64,000 bases of DNA from Chloroflexus aggregans DSM 9485 (GTDB lineage Bacteria > Chloroflexota > Chloroflexia > Chloroflexales > Chloroflexaceae). Below the pieces are notes generated by a model that did no database searches, was not told where the DNA came from, and saw only the letters and a list, made by a program, of their open reading frames with translations. The stretch covers positions 2,183,353 through 2,247,352 of the forward strand of contig NC_011831.1 of the NCBI RefSeq assembly GCF_000021945.1, in the 5' to 3' direction. The translations under genes and the position numbers were made by a program. Below, in pieces: positions 38,672-47,700 of the stretch (the stretch's first letter is position 1; every line of letters starts with the position of its first letter).

Positions 38672-41302
38672 TCAGCGCACCCACTCAAAAATCCACACCC
38701 GCCCTTGTTTATCGCCGCAGGCCAGGGTACGGTCATCACCGGAGAGGGCAAGGGAGAGAATCGACGTGTCGTTCCAAAAGAGGAGGCAGGACTGCCCGCT
38801 TTCCAGGTCCCAGGAGCGCAGGGTGTGGTCATCCGACCCGCTGACGACTAAGCGCCCATCCGCGCTCAGCGCCACCGCAGTCACCACACTCGTATGCCCT
38901 TCCAAAGAACGCAGCAGGCGCCCCGTCTCCTGCTCCCACACCTTCACCGTGCGGTCGGCCGACCCGCTGACGATGAAGCGCCCATCCGCGCTCAGCGCCA
39001 CCGCCCTCACCCAACCCGTATGCCCTTCCAAAGAGCGCAGCAGGCGCCCCGTCTCCCGCTCCCACACCTTCACCGTGTGGTCGTCCGACCCGCTGACGAT
39101 GAAGCGCCCATCCGCGCTCAGCGCCACCGCAGTCACCAAACTCGTATGCCCTTCCAAAGAGCGCAGCAGGCGCCCCGTCTCCCACTCCCACACCTTCACC
39201 GTCTTGTCGTCCGACCCGCTGACGACCAAGCGCCCATCCGCGCTCAGCGCCACCGCAGTCACCCCACCCGTATGCCCTTCCAAAGAGCGCAGCAGGCGTC
39301 CCGTCTCCCGCTCCCACACCTTCACCGTCTTGTCGTTCGACCCGCTGACGACCAAGCGCCCATCCGCGCTCAGCGCCACCGCATTCACCACACTCGTATG
39401 TCCTTCCAAAGAGCGCAGCAGGCGCCCCGTTTCCTGCTCCCACACCTTCACCGTGTGGTCGTCCGACCCGCTGACGACTAAGCGCCCATCCGCGCTCAGC
39501 GCTACCGCATTCACCACACTCGTATGTCCTTCCAAAGAGCGCAGCAGGCGCCCCGTTTCCTGCTCCCACACCTTCACCGTGTCGTCAGAAGATCCGCTGA
39601 CGATCCAGCCGCCATCCGGGCTCACCGCCACCGCGTTCACATCACGCGTATGCCCCTCCAGGGAGCGCAGCAGGCGCCCTGTCGCCGCCTCCCACACCTT
39701 CACCGTGCGATCCCGGGAACCGCTGACGATGAAGCGCCCGTCCGGGCTCACCGCCACCGCGGTCACCGCCCACCTATGCCCCTCCAGGGAGCGGAGCAGG
39801 TTCCCCGTCGCCGCCTCCCACACCTTCACCGTGCCGTCAGCCGACCCGCTGACGATGAAGCGCCCGTCCGGGCTCACCGCCACCGCGTTCACATCGCGCG
39901 TATGCCCCTCCAGGGAGCGGAGCAGGCGCCCCGCCTCCCACCCCCACACCTTCACCGTGCCGTCAGCCGACCCGCTGACGATGAAGCGCCCGTCCGGGCT
40001 CAGCGCCACCGCGGTCACCGCCCACCTATGCCCCTCCAGGGAGCGGAGCAGGTTCCCCGTCGCCGCCTCCCACACCTTCACCGTGCGATCCCAGGAACCG
40101 CTGACGATCCAGCCCCCGTCCGGGCTCACCGCCACCGCGGTCACTGGCTCTGTATGCCCCTCCAGGGAGCGGAGCAGGCGCCCCGTCGCCGCCTCCCACA
40201 CCTTCACCGTGCGATCCCGGGAACCGCTGACGATCCAGCCGCCGTCCGGGCTCACCGCCACGACAGTCACTGGCTCTGTATGCCCCTCCAGGGAGCGGAG
40301 CAGGTTCCCCGTCGCCGCCTCCCACACCTTCACCGTGCGATCCCAGGAACCGCTGACGATCCAGCCGCCGTCCGGGCTCACCGCCACGGCGGTCACCCCA
40401 TCCGTATGCCCCTCCAGGGAGCGCAGCAGGCGCCCCGTCGCCGCCTCCCACACCTTCACCGTGCGATCCCAGGAACCGCTGACGATCCAGCCGCCGTCCG
40501 GGCTCACCGCCACCGCAGTCACCCAACCCGTACGCCCCTCCAGGGAGCGGAGCAGGCGCCCCGTCGCCGCCTCCCACACCTTCACCGTCTTGTCGTTCGA
40601 CCCGCTGACGATCCAGCCGCCGTCCGGGCTCACCGCCACCGCAGTCACCCAACCCGTATGCCCCTCCAGGGAGCGCAGCAGGCGTCCCGTCGCCGCCTCC
40701 CACACCTTCACCGTGCGATCCCAGGAACCGCTGACGATCCAGCCGCCGTCCGGGCTCAGCGCCACCGCAGTCACCCAACCCGTATGCCCCTCCAGGGAGC
40801 GGAGCAGGTTCCCCGTCGCCGCCTCCCACACCTTCACCGTGCGATCCCAGGAACCGCTGACGATCCAGCCGCCGTCCGGGCTCACCGCCACGGCGGTCAC
40901 CCCATCCGTATGCCCCTCCAGGGAGCGCAGCAGGCGCCCCGTCGCCGCCTCCCACACCTTCACCGTGCGATCCCAGGAACCGCTGACGATCCAGCCGCCG
41001 TCCGGGCTCACCGCCACCGCAGTCACCCAACCCGTACGCCCCTCCAGGGAGCGGAGCAGGCGCCCCGTCGCCGCCTCCCACACCTTCACCGTGCGATCCC
41101 AGGAACCGCTGACGATCCAGCCGCCGTCCGGGCTCACCGCCACCGCAGTCACCCAACCCGTATGCCCCTCCAGGGAGCGGAGCAGGCGCCCCGTCGCCGC
41201 CTCCCACACCTTCACCGTGCGATCCCAGGAACCGCTGACGATCCAGCCGCCGTCCGGGCTCAGCGCCACCGCAGTCACCACACTCGTATGTCCTTCCAAA
41301 GA
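38672..41302 (-). repeat. 21 tandem WD40 repeats, 126-bp unit
   Basis: Twenty near-identical 42-residue repeats (SLEGHT..VTAVA(V/L)SPDG, then IVSGS.D.TVKVWE) and one diverged final repeat. Twenty-one equals three seven-bladed propellers. Repeats 2-4 and 6-8 share the same order of variants (HTGWV, RTGWV, HTDGV), showing a recent block duplication of about 500 bp. Repeats 15-20 form a second subfamily with ALSADGR in place of SPDGG. Differences cluster at the two or three residues after GH and around the SGS.D turn. Confidence 0.93.
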
Positions 41303-43036
41303 GCGCAGCCAGGGCGGGGGCTGCGGGCGCGGGTCCTGCAGGGCGCGCAGCCAGTTGCGGCGGGCCGGGCGCGCCGCCTCGCACAGGGCGTGTAGGGGAC
41401 CGTCGGGAGCGTCCGGCCAGGTGAGGTGGTTGTAGAGCGCCGGGAAGAGCCACTCGGGCGCCCCGGCGATGTGATAATCTTCCAGGCGCAGGCGCTCCTC
41501 GAAGGCGGCCAGGACGTTTCGGTGGTCGGCGTCGTTCGCAGGCCAGCGGGCTAGAGCCAGGCGGTAGTCAGCCTCCAGGTCAAAGACCGACGTCGCCCGG
41601 CAGCGGGCTTCCAGGTAGTCAAAGTCAGTCAGCAGGCGGTAAAGCGCCTCCCAGGCACCCGCTTCCAGCAGGTGATAGACCAGGCGATCCCACAGATAGC
41701 GCGGTTCGGCGGGCATCCGCTGCCAGGGCATGCCATCCAGGGTCTGGCCATCCACCCCCAGCAGACTGCGGGCGCAGGCCAGCAGGAAGCGGCAGTGCAG
41801 GTCCGGCAGGGTGTCCCGCTGGACGGCGCGCAGGTAGTCGTGCTGCAGGTCGTGCAGGCGCAGGGAGCGCCCCGTTTCCTCCCAGCGTGCCAGCGAGCGG
41901 CCGACAAAGGTCTCGGCCAGGTCGGCCACGTCGTCCGCATCCAGCCCCCAGAAGGCGCGCAGCACATCCAACGGGATGGCTTCTTCTTCGGGGAAGACGG
42001 CCAGGTCCAGGTAGCGGGCGCGGGCGTCCTTCGGCAGGGCGGCGACGCTCACCTCCAGGGCGGCCAGCAGGGTGGAGTGTTGGTAGCCAGGGAAAAGGCG
42101 GCGCAGTTTCTCCAGGTCGGCCTTTTGCAGGCGGTGGAGGGCGCGCTCCCAACTCTCCGGGTTCTGGCGCACAAAGGCGCCGACCATCGCCAGTACCAGC
42201 GGCAGGTAACCGCATTTCCTCGCCACCTCGCAGGCGGTGGGGGGCAGCGAGGATACCTCCTGCCCGGCCCACTCGGCCAGCAGGTGCAGGGCCTGATCGG
42301 GGGTCAGCTCTTCCAGCAGGAAGGGCTTCGCCTGCAGGGTCTGCAGCAGTTCGCCGTTGCGGGTGGTGATGAGGAAGCGCGCCCGTGCCCCCTCCAGGCG
42401 CAACGGGAAGGCTTCGGCGTGCTCCAGTTCCCACAGGTCGTCCAAAATGACCAGGCAGGTCTTTTCTCGCAAGGCCGGGGCCAGGAAGAGCCGCCCCTGA
42501 GCCGGGTCCTTGAAGTTCTCCCGCTCGCCGGTCAGGAGCAGGTAGAGGTCTTCCTGGCGGGCGGTGAGGTTCGGCTCGCGGCCCAGGGCCAGCCAGATGA
42601 CGCCATCGGGGAAGGCGGCCTGCACAGTGAGGTCGCGCGCCAAGGCGGTGACCAGCACCGACTTGCCGATGCCACCCATCCCATGCACGCCAACGATGCC
42701 CAAGGTCGGCGCACCGTTGCGCAGCAGCGCCTCCCGCAAGGGAGCCAGGAAGGTCTCGCGCGGGATGTAGTGGTCGGGCAAGAGCGGGACGTTGTGGAGA
42801 TGAGACGCCAGCAGTTTCTCCAGGTCGGCGCGGCGGCGGGCGTCAAGTTGAATGTGGAGATCGCCGGTTATGATGACCGCGCCGTCGGCGCTGCCGCCAA
42901 TGGCGACGGCGCGGTCGCCGGTGGCGATGAGCAGGTGGCCTTCGGTCAGGGCGCGGTGCAGGAGGTCACCATCGGCAGGAGATAGGGTCCCTTCCGCCAG
43001 CCGTTTCAGGATCTGTTCCAGGTCTGGTGCAGGCAT
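38672..43036 (-). CDS. NLR-like STAND protein: NB-ARC ATPase with 21 WD40 repeats
   Basis: A 1454-residue intact protein. Residues 1-36 are two short helices; 37-64 are a Gly-rich beta motif (GDRAVAIGG, GAVIITGD). The NB-ARC unit follows: P-loop GMGGIGKS at 119-126, Walker B CLVILDD at 194-200, FLITTRN at 221-227 and CGYLPL (GLPL-like) at 275-280, then winged-helix and helical parts (HDLQHDYLRAVQ near 400). Residues 579-1454 are WD40 repeats. Such proteins sense a trigger through the repeats, oligomerise on ATP exchange and switch on an effector. No effector domain is fused; the beta motif shared with the small gene 6 bases upstream suggests it works through a separate partner. Confidence 0.93.
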   Translation of the reverse strand: MPAPDLEQILKRLAEGTLSPADGDLLHRALTEGHLLIATGDRAVAIGGSADGAVIITGDLHIQLDARRRADLEKLLASHLHNVPLLPDHYIPRETFLAPLREALLRNGAPTLGIVGVHGMGGIGKSVLVTALARDLTVQAAFPDGVIWLALGREPNLTARQEDLYLLLTGERENFKDPAQGRLFLAPALREKTCLVILDDLWELEHAEAFPLRLEGARARFLITTRNGELLQTLQAKPFLLEELTPDQALHLLAEWAGQEVSSLPPTACEVARKCGYLPLVLAMVGAFVRQNPESWERALHRLQKADLEKLRRLFPGYQHSTLLAALEVSVAALPKDARARYLDLAVFPEEEAIPLDVLRAFWGLDADDVADLAETFVGRSLARWEETGRSLRLHDLQHDYLRAVQRDTLPDLHCRFLLACARSLLGVDGQTLDGMPWQRMPAEPRYLWDRLVYHLLEAGAWEALYRLLTDFDYLEARCRATSVFDLEADYRLALARWPANDADHRNVLAAFEERLRLEDYHIAGAPEWLFPALYNHLTWPDAPDGPLHALCEAARPARRNWLRALQDPRPQPPPWLRSLEGHTSVVTAVALSPDGGWIVSGSWDRTVKVWEAATGRLLRSLEGHTGWVTAVAVSPDGGWIVSGSWDRTVKVWEAATGRLLRSLEGRTGWVTAVAVSPDGGWIVSGSWDRTVKVWEAATGRLLRSLEGHTDGVTAVAVSPDGGWIVSGSWDRTVKVWEAATGNLLRSLEGHTGWVTAVALSPDGGWIVSGSWDRTVKVWEAATGRLLRSLEGHTGWVTAVAVSPDGGWIVSGSNDKTVKVWEAATGRLLRSLEGRTGWVTAVAVSPDGGWIVSGSWDRTVKVWEAATGRLLRSLEGHTDGVTAVAVSPDGGWIVSGSWDRTVKVWEAATGNLLRSLEGHTEPVTVVAVSPDGGWIVSGSRDRTVKVWEAATGRLLRSLEGHTEPVTAVAVSPDGGWIVSGSWDRTVKVWEAATGNLLRSLEGHRWAVTAVALSPDGRFIVSGSADGTVKVWGWEAGRLLRSLEGHTRDVNAVAVSPDGRFIVSGSADGTVKVWEAATGNLLRSLEGHRWAVTAVAVSPDGRFIVSGSRDRTVKVWEAATGRLLRSLEGHTRDVNAVAVSPDGGWIVSGSSDDTVKVWEQETGRLLRSLEGHTSVVNAVALSADGRLVVSGSDDHTVKVWEQETGRLLRSLEGHTSVVNAVALSADGRLVVSGSNDKTVKVWERETGRLLRSLEGHTGGVTAVALSADGRLVVSGSDDKTVKVWEWETGRLLRSLEGHTSLVTAVALSADGRFIVSGSDDHTVKVWERETGRLLRSLEGHTGWVRAVALSADGRFIVSGSADRTVKVWEQETGRLLRSLEGHTSVVTAVALSADGRLVVSGSDDHTLRSWDLESGQSCLLFWNDTSILSLALSGDDRTLACGDKQGRVWIFEWVR

Positions 43037-43042
43037 CTTCTT

Positions 43043-43468
43043 TTAAGCCCGTTCAACGTTGTTGTTATCGCCCGTGACAATGATACTCCCGCTCACATCC
43101 CCGCCGGGGGCGACGGAGCGATCGCCGCTAGCGATGACAGTGCGACCGGCGGATCGGTCCTCACCCCACAGGCGGGCGATCTCCTGTTGCAGGTCTCGAT
43201 CCTCCTCCAGCGCGCGGGCGATTTCGGTCGTTACGCCCTGCTGGATAGCGGTGTTATCGGGCAGGGCTACGGCCGCTTCGGCGGCCTTTTGCACCCGCTC
43301 TTTGCGCAACAGGTTGTTCCCCAGCGCTTTGGCTTGCTCCTACGCCGCTTCGCCGAACTTCTTGCCCGCCTCTTCGGCGGCTTTGTCGCCGATCTTGAGC
43401 AGGTAGGATAGGAAGGGGATCAGAAACGTACCGACGTGTTGGGCCAGTTCCAGAAGTTTGGGATCCAT
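43043..43468 (-). pseudogene. Small partner of the NLR gene, broken by one amber codon
   Basis: The ATG at 43468 opens 141 codons ending 6 bases before the NLR start. A single TAG at 43340-43342 (codon 43) interrupts it; the context EAA-stop-EQAKAL suggests a lost tryptophan or glutamine. The first 25 residues are hydrophobic (LAQHVGTFLIPFLSYLL), then KAAEEAGKKFGEAA and an amphipathic helical stretch to residue 105, and at 115-134 the beta motif GDRSVAPGG, GSIIVTGD, closely matching the motif at residues 40-59 of the NLR. A helical, membrane-directed domain tipped with a matching motif is what a signalling partner would look like; this is inference. Residual translation from 43309 (GTG-like start) is possible. 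Confidence 0.72.
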
Positions 43469-44233
43469 CGTTGACCTGCTTGCATACACTGCGTGCGACT
43501 CGACGCTAAACTACGCCGTCAATCCATACCGTGCCAGATATGCCTGCACCACGGCCTGGAAGTTCTTGCCGTGATAAATTGTTTGGTTATATCATCAACA
43601 ATAACACCAACAATTTCTTTCCGCGAGAATCAAATGAAATCGCCAGTCTTGCCGCTATACAAGTTGACTCCCTTTCCTCATTTGCTTGATACCGTACCCC
43701 ATCTTGAACGATCTTTGAGGACACCACCCAACATCTAGTCTGATGTATGTCCGGCATCTCACACAAACTCCCACGACCCGGACGGGCGTCACCGCTAGTT
43801 TACGTAGCCGGGCATTCCCCTACCGACATCACCACCTCAGGCGGGGCAAGAGCCGCGAGACGGTTTCGGTTGGCAGGATACTCCCGTTACCAATCCAGGG
43901 TATATTCCGATTCGTAGCACCTTCTCACTTGCTTGTCAACGTGTCAATGTAGGATATTCCGGTCACCGATCGAAACACATCTTACTATGCAAGTACAGTC
44001 CGAAGGTAGGGGCGAAATTCGGCGTCGAAGTTCATACCCGTTTCGGCGGAGCAAAGACTGCAAAATGATCCCAAACTATCTTCCATTTTTGCCGATTGCA
44101 CGACTATAATATAGAGCAGCAAAGAAACCGTAAGCAAGGTTTGGTTACACCGCAGCGCTATCATTATTGTAGCGACGCGACAGTGCATAGTTCCTCATCC
44201 ACCGCCCTACCATTCATCAACAAGGACACAACG
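43469..44233. other. Intergenic with a candidate promoter at 44105-44110
   Basis: No gene is supported in these 765 bases. At 43511-43591 the minus strand reads a 26-codon tail (GKNFQAVVQAYLARYGLTA, then a stop) that may be the remnant of another accessory gene. TATAAT at 44105-44110 with a weak TTCCAT 18 bases upstream is a candidate promoter for the regulator at 44234. The promoter of the NLR operon must also lie near 43480-43600; TTATATCATC marks an A+T-rich patch there. Confidence 0.45.
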
Positions 44234-45160
44234 ATGAGCAACTTCGACAATGTTCATCCCTCCTGCCAAGCGTTTGTCAAGTTGGTTGAAGAGCTGCTTA
44301 AAGCCCGCCGCACGGAACTCAATCAAGGGCAGAGATCATGTGCGCGGTGGCACGGTGAACCCAAGACTTTCAGGTACAACCAGTTTGTCGATCTGGTCTA
44401 TCCCTCGTACAAAGCGCTTCGGTCTGGAAAACTCAAGAGGCCGCCGGACCTCGCGATGGTCCGCTATATTGCCGATTATCTGGAATGTGACGGAGAGGAA
44501 CGCGCACGACTCATCACGGCTGCCGGACATCACTCCGTCTTGGTCAGTCCGTCGCCTGAGGAATCAGAGCTGTTCCTGGCGGATGCCCGCAAGACGCTCG
44601 CGTTCCTCTCACTCCCGGCCTATGTTCTCAACCATTATTGGGATGTGCTCGATGCGAACGAGCATCTGTTGAAGCTGTTAGGTATGACGCGCGCGCAATT
44701 TGGAGCGTTACCGGATGAGATGCGTAACGTTATCCAGCTCATCTTTGATCGGCAATCACCGCTCTACCGCGCGTTGTACTGCGATCACGACGAATGGGAG
44801 ATGACTGCCAAACGACATATTGTTGGCTTTAAATTGCAAAACAGATATTGTGAAACTGACTCTGAGTTTGAAAAGCGATTAGCGCGCTTTCGGGAATTGC
44901 CAAACTTTAGTGAGTATTGGGATAACATTGACATTTATGCCGATCTAGAATACACCTACAGCAATCAGATACCCCACTACGTTACCACCATGTATGCCGC
45001 CAATGGGCGCAAGGTCAGGATTCAAACGCTGTTTATCTTCTCCAACTACAACTTCCTCAACTATAACCAGGCTCTGCAAGTCGTGGCGTGGCAGCCATTT
45101 GATGCAGAAAGCTGTGCGGTGTTTCGCGAACTCGGCATTCCGATACCTGAGGTACCATAA
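44234..45160 (+). CDS. MmyB-like transcription regulator
   Basis: A 308-residue protein starting at the ATG after AAGGACACAACG. Residues 1-100 form a diverged XRE-type helix-turn-helix (FVDLVYPSYKALRSGKLKRP where the second helix and the E-x-G-R turn are expected). Residues 120-308 fit the MmyB-like ligand-binding, PAS-related domain (LPAYVLNHYWDVLDANEHL, then the long aromatic C-terminal part). Such regulators sense an unknown small ligand. It stands alone, after the accessory island, with no target gene evident. Confidence 0.75.
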   Translation: MSNFDNVHPSCQAFVKLVEELLKARRTELNQGQRSCARWHGEPKTFRYNQFVDLVYPSYKALRSGKLKRPPDLAMVRYIADYLECDGEERARLITAAGHHSVLVSPSPEESELFLADARKTLAFLSLPAYVLNHYWDVLDANEHLLKLLGMTRAQFGALPDEMRNVIQLIFDRQSPLYRALYCDHDEWEMTAKRHIVGFKLQNRYCETDSEFEKRLARFRELPNFSEYWDNIDIYADLEYTYSNQIPHYVTTMYAANGRKVRIQTLFIFSNYNFLNYNQALQVVAWQPFDAESCAVFRELGIPIPEVP

Positions 45161-45490
45161 GGAAATGAGGGTAGAAGACAATCGAATGATGGATGACCTG
45201 GTTCTAGATGCTGCCTGAAGTTCCATTGGAAGTGATTGATGTCTGAGCGGTGACTTATGGTTGGCGGCAACGTTTGCCTACACTCTCCCGTTGGCTGAGG
45301 CGAGTACGCCGCACCAAGCGACGGAACGAAGTGCCGCTTGTGTGCATCCCAGAGCTTGCTCGGTCGGTTCCATTACGAAGACTGCACTATGGGGGCGTTT
45401 GCCGTCCCAGCAAGGTTGCTCGCGCCGTACCTTGGTCAGAATGGTGCTAAGCGGTTATGAACGGTACGGCGCATAACCATCTCGATCGTG
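45161..45490. other. Intergenic between converging genes, nothing recognised
   Basis: 330 bases between the stop of the MmyB-like gene and the stop of the nucleotidyltransferase gene. Short frames exist but have no ribosome site, and I see no hairpin with a T tract. Confidence 0.5.
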
Positions 45491-46558
45491 CTACAGTACT
45501 CCCACCGAACTGTTATCGCCCAACATCAGTCGGTATGCTTTCGGTCGTAACGGGCTACGACTGATTTCGACGTTCCGCCCGATCAAGCTGTCTTCGAGCC
45601 GGTGGGGAAGGTTGCGAATTGTGCAGTACTCTAACACAATGCTATGCTCAATTTCGCACTCTTCGATGTGGCAATGGTGGTAGATCGAAGTAAACGGCCC
45701 TACATACGCATTGACGATCCGCGTATGTTCACCGATGATAGCCGGACCGCGAATCGTACTGTTGATGATCTCGGCGCCCGGTTCGATAATAACTTTGCCG
45801 ATCAACTGCGAATCACGATCCACATACCCGTGTACCGCCGGCTCCATCTCTTCGAGCACCAGCCGATTGGCTTCGAGCATGTCATCTTTTTTGCCGGTAT
45901 CGATCCACCATCCCTCGTGAATGTACGGGTACACGCTGTACCCGTTGCTGACCAACCACTGAATGGCGTCGGTAATCTCGAGTTCGCCCCGCGCCGAGGG
46001 GCGAATTGCCTCAACCGCCTCGAAGACGTGGTAATCGAACATGTAAATGCCCACCAGTGCCAAATCCGACTTCGGTTCGCGCGGTTTCTCGACTAACCGG
46101 ATAATGCGCCCATCGTCATCGAGTTCGGCGACGCCAAACGAGCGTGGGTCGCTAACCTTTTTCAACACGATTTGCGCGTTGTAGTTGCTGTTACCAAACT
46201 GTTCGATCAACGGGCTGATCCCACCCTGAATGCAGTTATCACCCAGAAACATCACAAACCGATCAGTATCCAGAAAATCACGGCTGATCTTAACCGCATG
46301 CGCAAGGCCCAGCGGTGATTCCTGTGGGATGTAGGTGATTTTGACTCCCCAACGCCGGCCATTGCCGACCGCCGACCGAATCTCGTCGCCGGTATCACCG
46401 ATAACAATACCGATGTCGGTAATGCCGGCATCACGGATCGCTTCAATCACACGGAAAAGTACCGGCTTGTTAGCGACCGGTACAAGTTGTTTGGCGCTGG
46501 TATACGTAATCGGGCGTAGTCGGGTGCCTTTCCCACCGCTTAGCACAAGTCCTTTCAT
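45491..46558 (-). CDS. Glucose-1-phosphate thymidylyltransferase, long form
   Basis: A 355-residue sugar nucleotidyltransferase of the RmlA/StrD long type, making dTDP-glucose from glucose 1-phosphate and dTTP. The N-terminal loop is LSGGKGTRLRPIT with the signature Lys in the following YTSAKQLVPVANKP; FLGDN carries the metal aspartate; VEKPREP and EGWWIDTGKKDDML are typical. The last 110 residues form a left-handed beta helix (hexapeptide repeats), which separates this type from the short RmlA. No other rml genes are nearby. The ATG at 46558 is the natural start. Confidence 0.92.
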   Translation of the reverse strand: MKGLVLSGGKGTRLRPITYTSAKQLVPVANKPVLFRVIEAIRDAGITDIGIVIGDTGDEIRSAVGNGRRWGVKITYIPQESPLGLAHAVKISRDFLDTDRFVMFLGDNCIQGGISPLIEQFGNSNYNAQIVLKKVSDPRSFGVAELDDDGRIIRLVEKPREPKSDLALVGIYMFDYHVFEAVEAIRPSARGELEITDAIQWLVSNGYSVYPYIHEGWWIDTGKKDDMLEANRLVLEEMEPAVHGYVDRDSQLIGKVIIEPGAEIINSTIRGPAIIGEHTRIVNAYVGPFTSIYHHCHIEECEIEHSIVLEYCTIRNLPHRLEDSLIGRNVEISRSPLRPKAYRLMLGDNSSVGVL

Positions 46559-46678
46559 AGCCGCCTTCTTCGCTGATATGAGTTTAGGTATCGCCGGTTG
46601 ATTCTACACCATGTGGCAGATCTAGCAACTTATGGTAGAGTCAGCAAAATAGGTAGTTGTAGCGAGGGAGGGTCTCGT

Positions 46679-47584
46679 ATGGCAGAGATTCGCGGTATTA
46701 TCAGTGCGATGCTTACTCCATTCACCAGTGATGTGGGTCCGGTTGATTATGAGTGGCTGCCGGAATACCTACACTTTTTGGCCGACGGTGGTCTTCATGG
46801 CGTGTTAGCACTCGGTACCACCGGTGAGGGGCCGTCCATGAGCGTTGCCGAACGGATCCGCACCCTGGATATTATTATGCAACACCGCGGTGAGCTGAGC
46901 GTGATTGCCGGCACCGGCTGCGCAGCGCTTACCGATACGATAGCGCTTAGCCGGGCAGCTCTCGATCTGGGGGTGGATGCTATCTTGGTAATGCCGCCGT
47001 TTTATATCAAGCAACCAAAAGAGATCGGTGTGCTGAACTATTTTCGCGTCCTCTGCGATGCTCTGCCGGCAGATGCGCGGGTTATGCTTTACCACATCCC
47101 CCAGGTGACCGGTGTGCCGATTACAACTACGATCATCGATGGCCTTCTCGAAAGTCATCCGAATCAATTCTACGGTCTCAAAGATAGTAGCGGTGATTGG
47201 GAGCATTCCAAGATGTTGATCGACCGCTATCCGCAACTTCGTATCTTCACCGGGAGTGACCGGCTGATCGCCCGGGCGTTGGCCGGTGGTGCTGCCGGTG
47301 CGATTACGGCTCTCTCAAGCGCGTTTCCCCATCTCGCCCGTGCCGTGTACGACGCCTTCCATCAGAGTGGTGACGTCTCGGCGGCGCAGGCTAAGCTCAG
47401 CGCTGTGCGTGATCTGATCGATCCCATCAATACACCTCCGGCGCTGAAGGCGGCGCTAACGTGGACGAGTCATTTGCCGGAGACGGCGCTACGCCTGCCG
47501 CTCATGCCACTCGACAACGAGGAGGTGAATGCACTGCGCATCGCCTACGAGCGGATTATGGCCGGAGCACAGTTGCACAATTGA
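46679..47584 (+). CDS. DapA/NanA family aldolase-lyase, not a true DapA
   Basis: A 301-residue TIM-barrel class I aldolase. The ATG at 46679 follows GAGGGAGGGTCTC. The Schiff-base lysine is in YGLKDSSGD, the tyrosine in MLYHIPQVTG, and GTTGEGPSMS is the carboxylate-binding loop. In dihydrodipicolinate synthase an arginine follows that tyrosine by five residues (NVPxRT-type motif); here the segment is HIPQVTG, so the substrate is probably a 2-keto-3-deoxy sugar acid or similar, not aspartate semialdehyde. Annotation as dapA would therefore be unsafe. Confidence 0.87.
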   Translation: MAEIRGIISAMLTPFTSDVGPVDYEWLPEYLHFLADGGLHGVLALGTTGEGPSMSVAERIRTLDIIMQHRGELSVIAGTGCAALTDTIALSRAALDLGVDAILVMPPFYIKQPKEIGVLNYFRVLCDALPADARVMLYHIPQVTGVPITTTIIDGLLESHPNQFYGLKDSSGDWEHSKMLIDRYPQLRIFTGSDRLIARALAGGAAGAITALSSAFPHLARAVYDAFHQSGDVSAAQAKLSAVRDLIDPINTPPALKAALTWTSHLPETALRLPLMPLDNEEVNALRIAYERIMAGAQLHN

Positions 47585-47700
47585 TGAGCGGAGCGTCTGC
47601 ACTCAATCCGCTCCGCCTATCTTATTGGCCTCATTTCACCTTACAACGGTAAGCATCTATCCGATTTACGGTATACTAGTACCAGCACCATAATATATCG

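Noticed and set aside
38496-41435. A 979-codon plus-strand open frame, and similar long frames in other phases, across the WD40 region
   Set aside because: They are mirror images of the 126-bp WD40 unit, which has no stops in several frames. The minus-strand frame codes a full NB-ARC/WD40 protein with conserved motifs; the others give only Pro/Arg/His-rich repeats.
41672-42985. A 437-codon plus-strand frame opposite the NB-ARC domain
   Set aside because: It is antisense to a clearly conserved ATPase region and encodes Gln/Gly-rich sequence without motifs.
36796-43342. Recoding of amber codons in the island (three in-frame TAG codons at 36796, 36837 and 43340)
   Set aside because: TAG ends intact genes in this window (for example at 21592 and 54039), the HEAT gene also has frameshifts, and no tRNA or pyrrolysine-type gene is seen. 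Mutation is the simpler reading.
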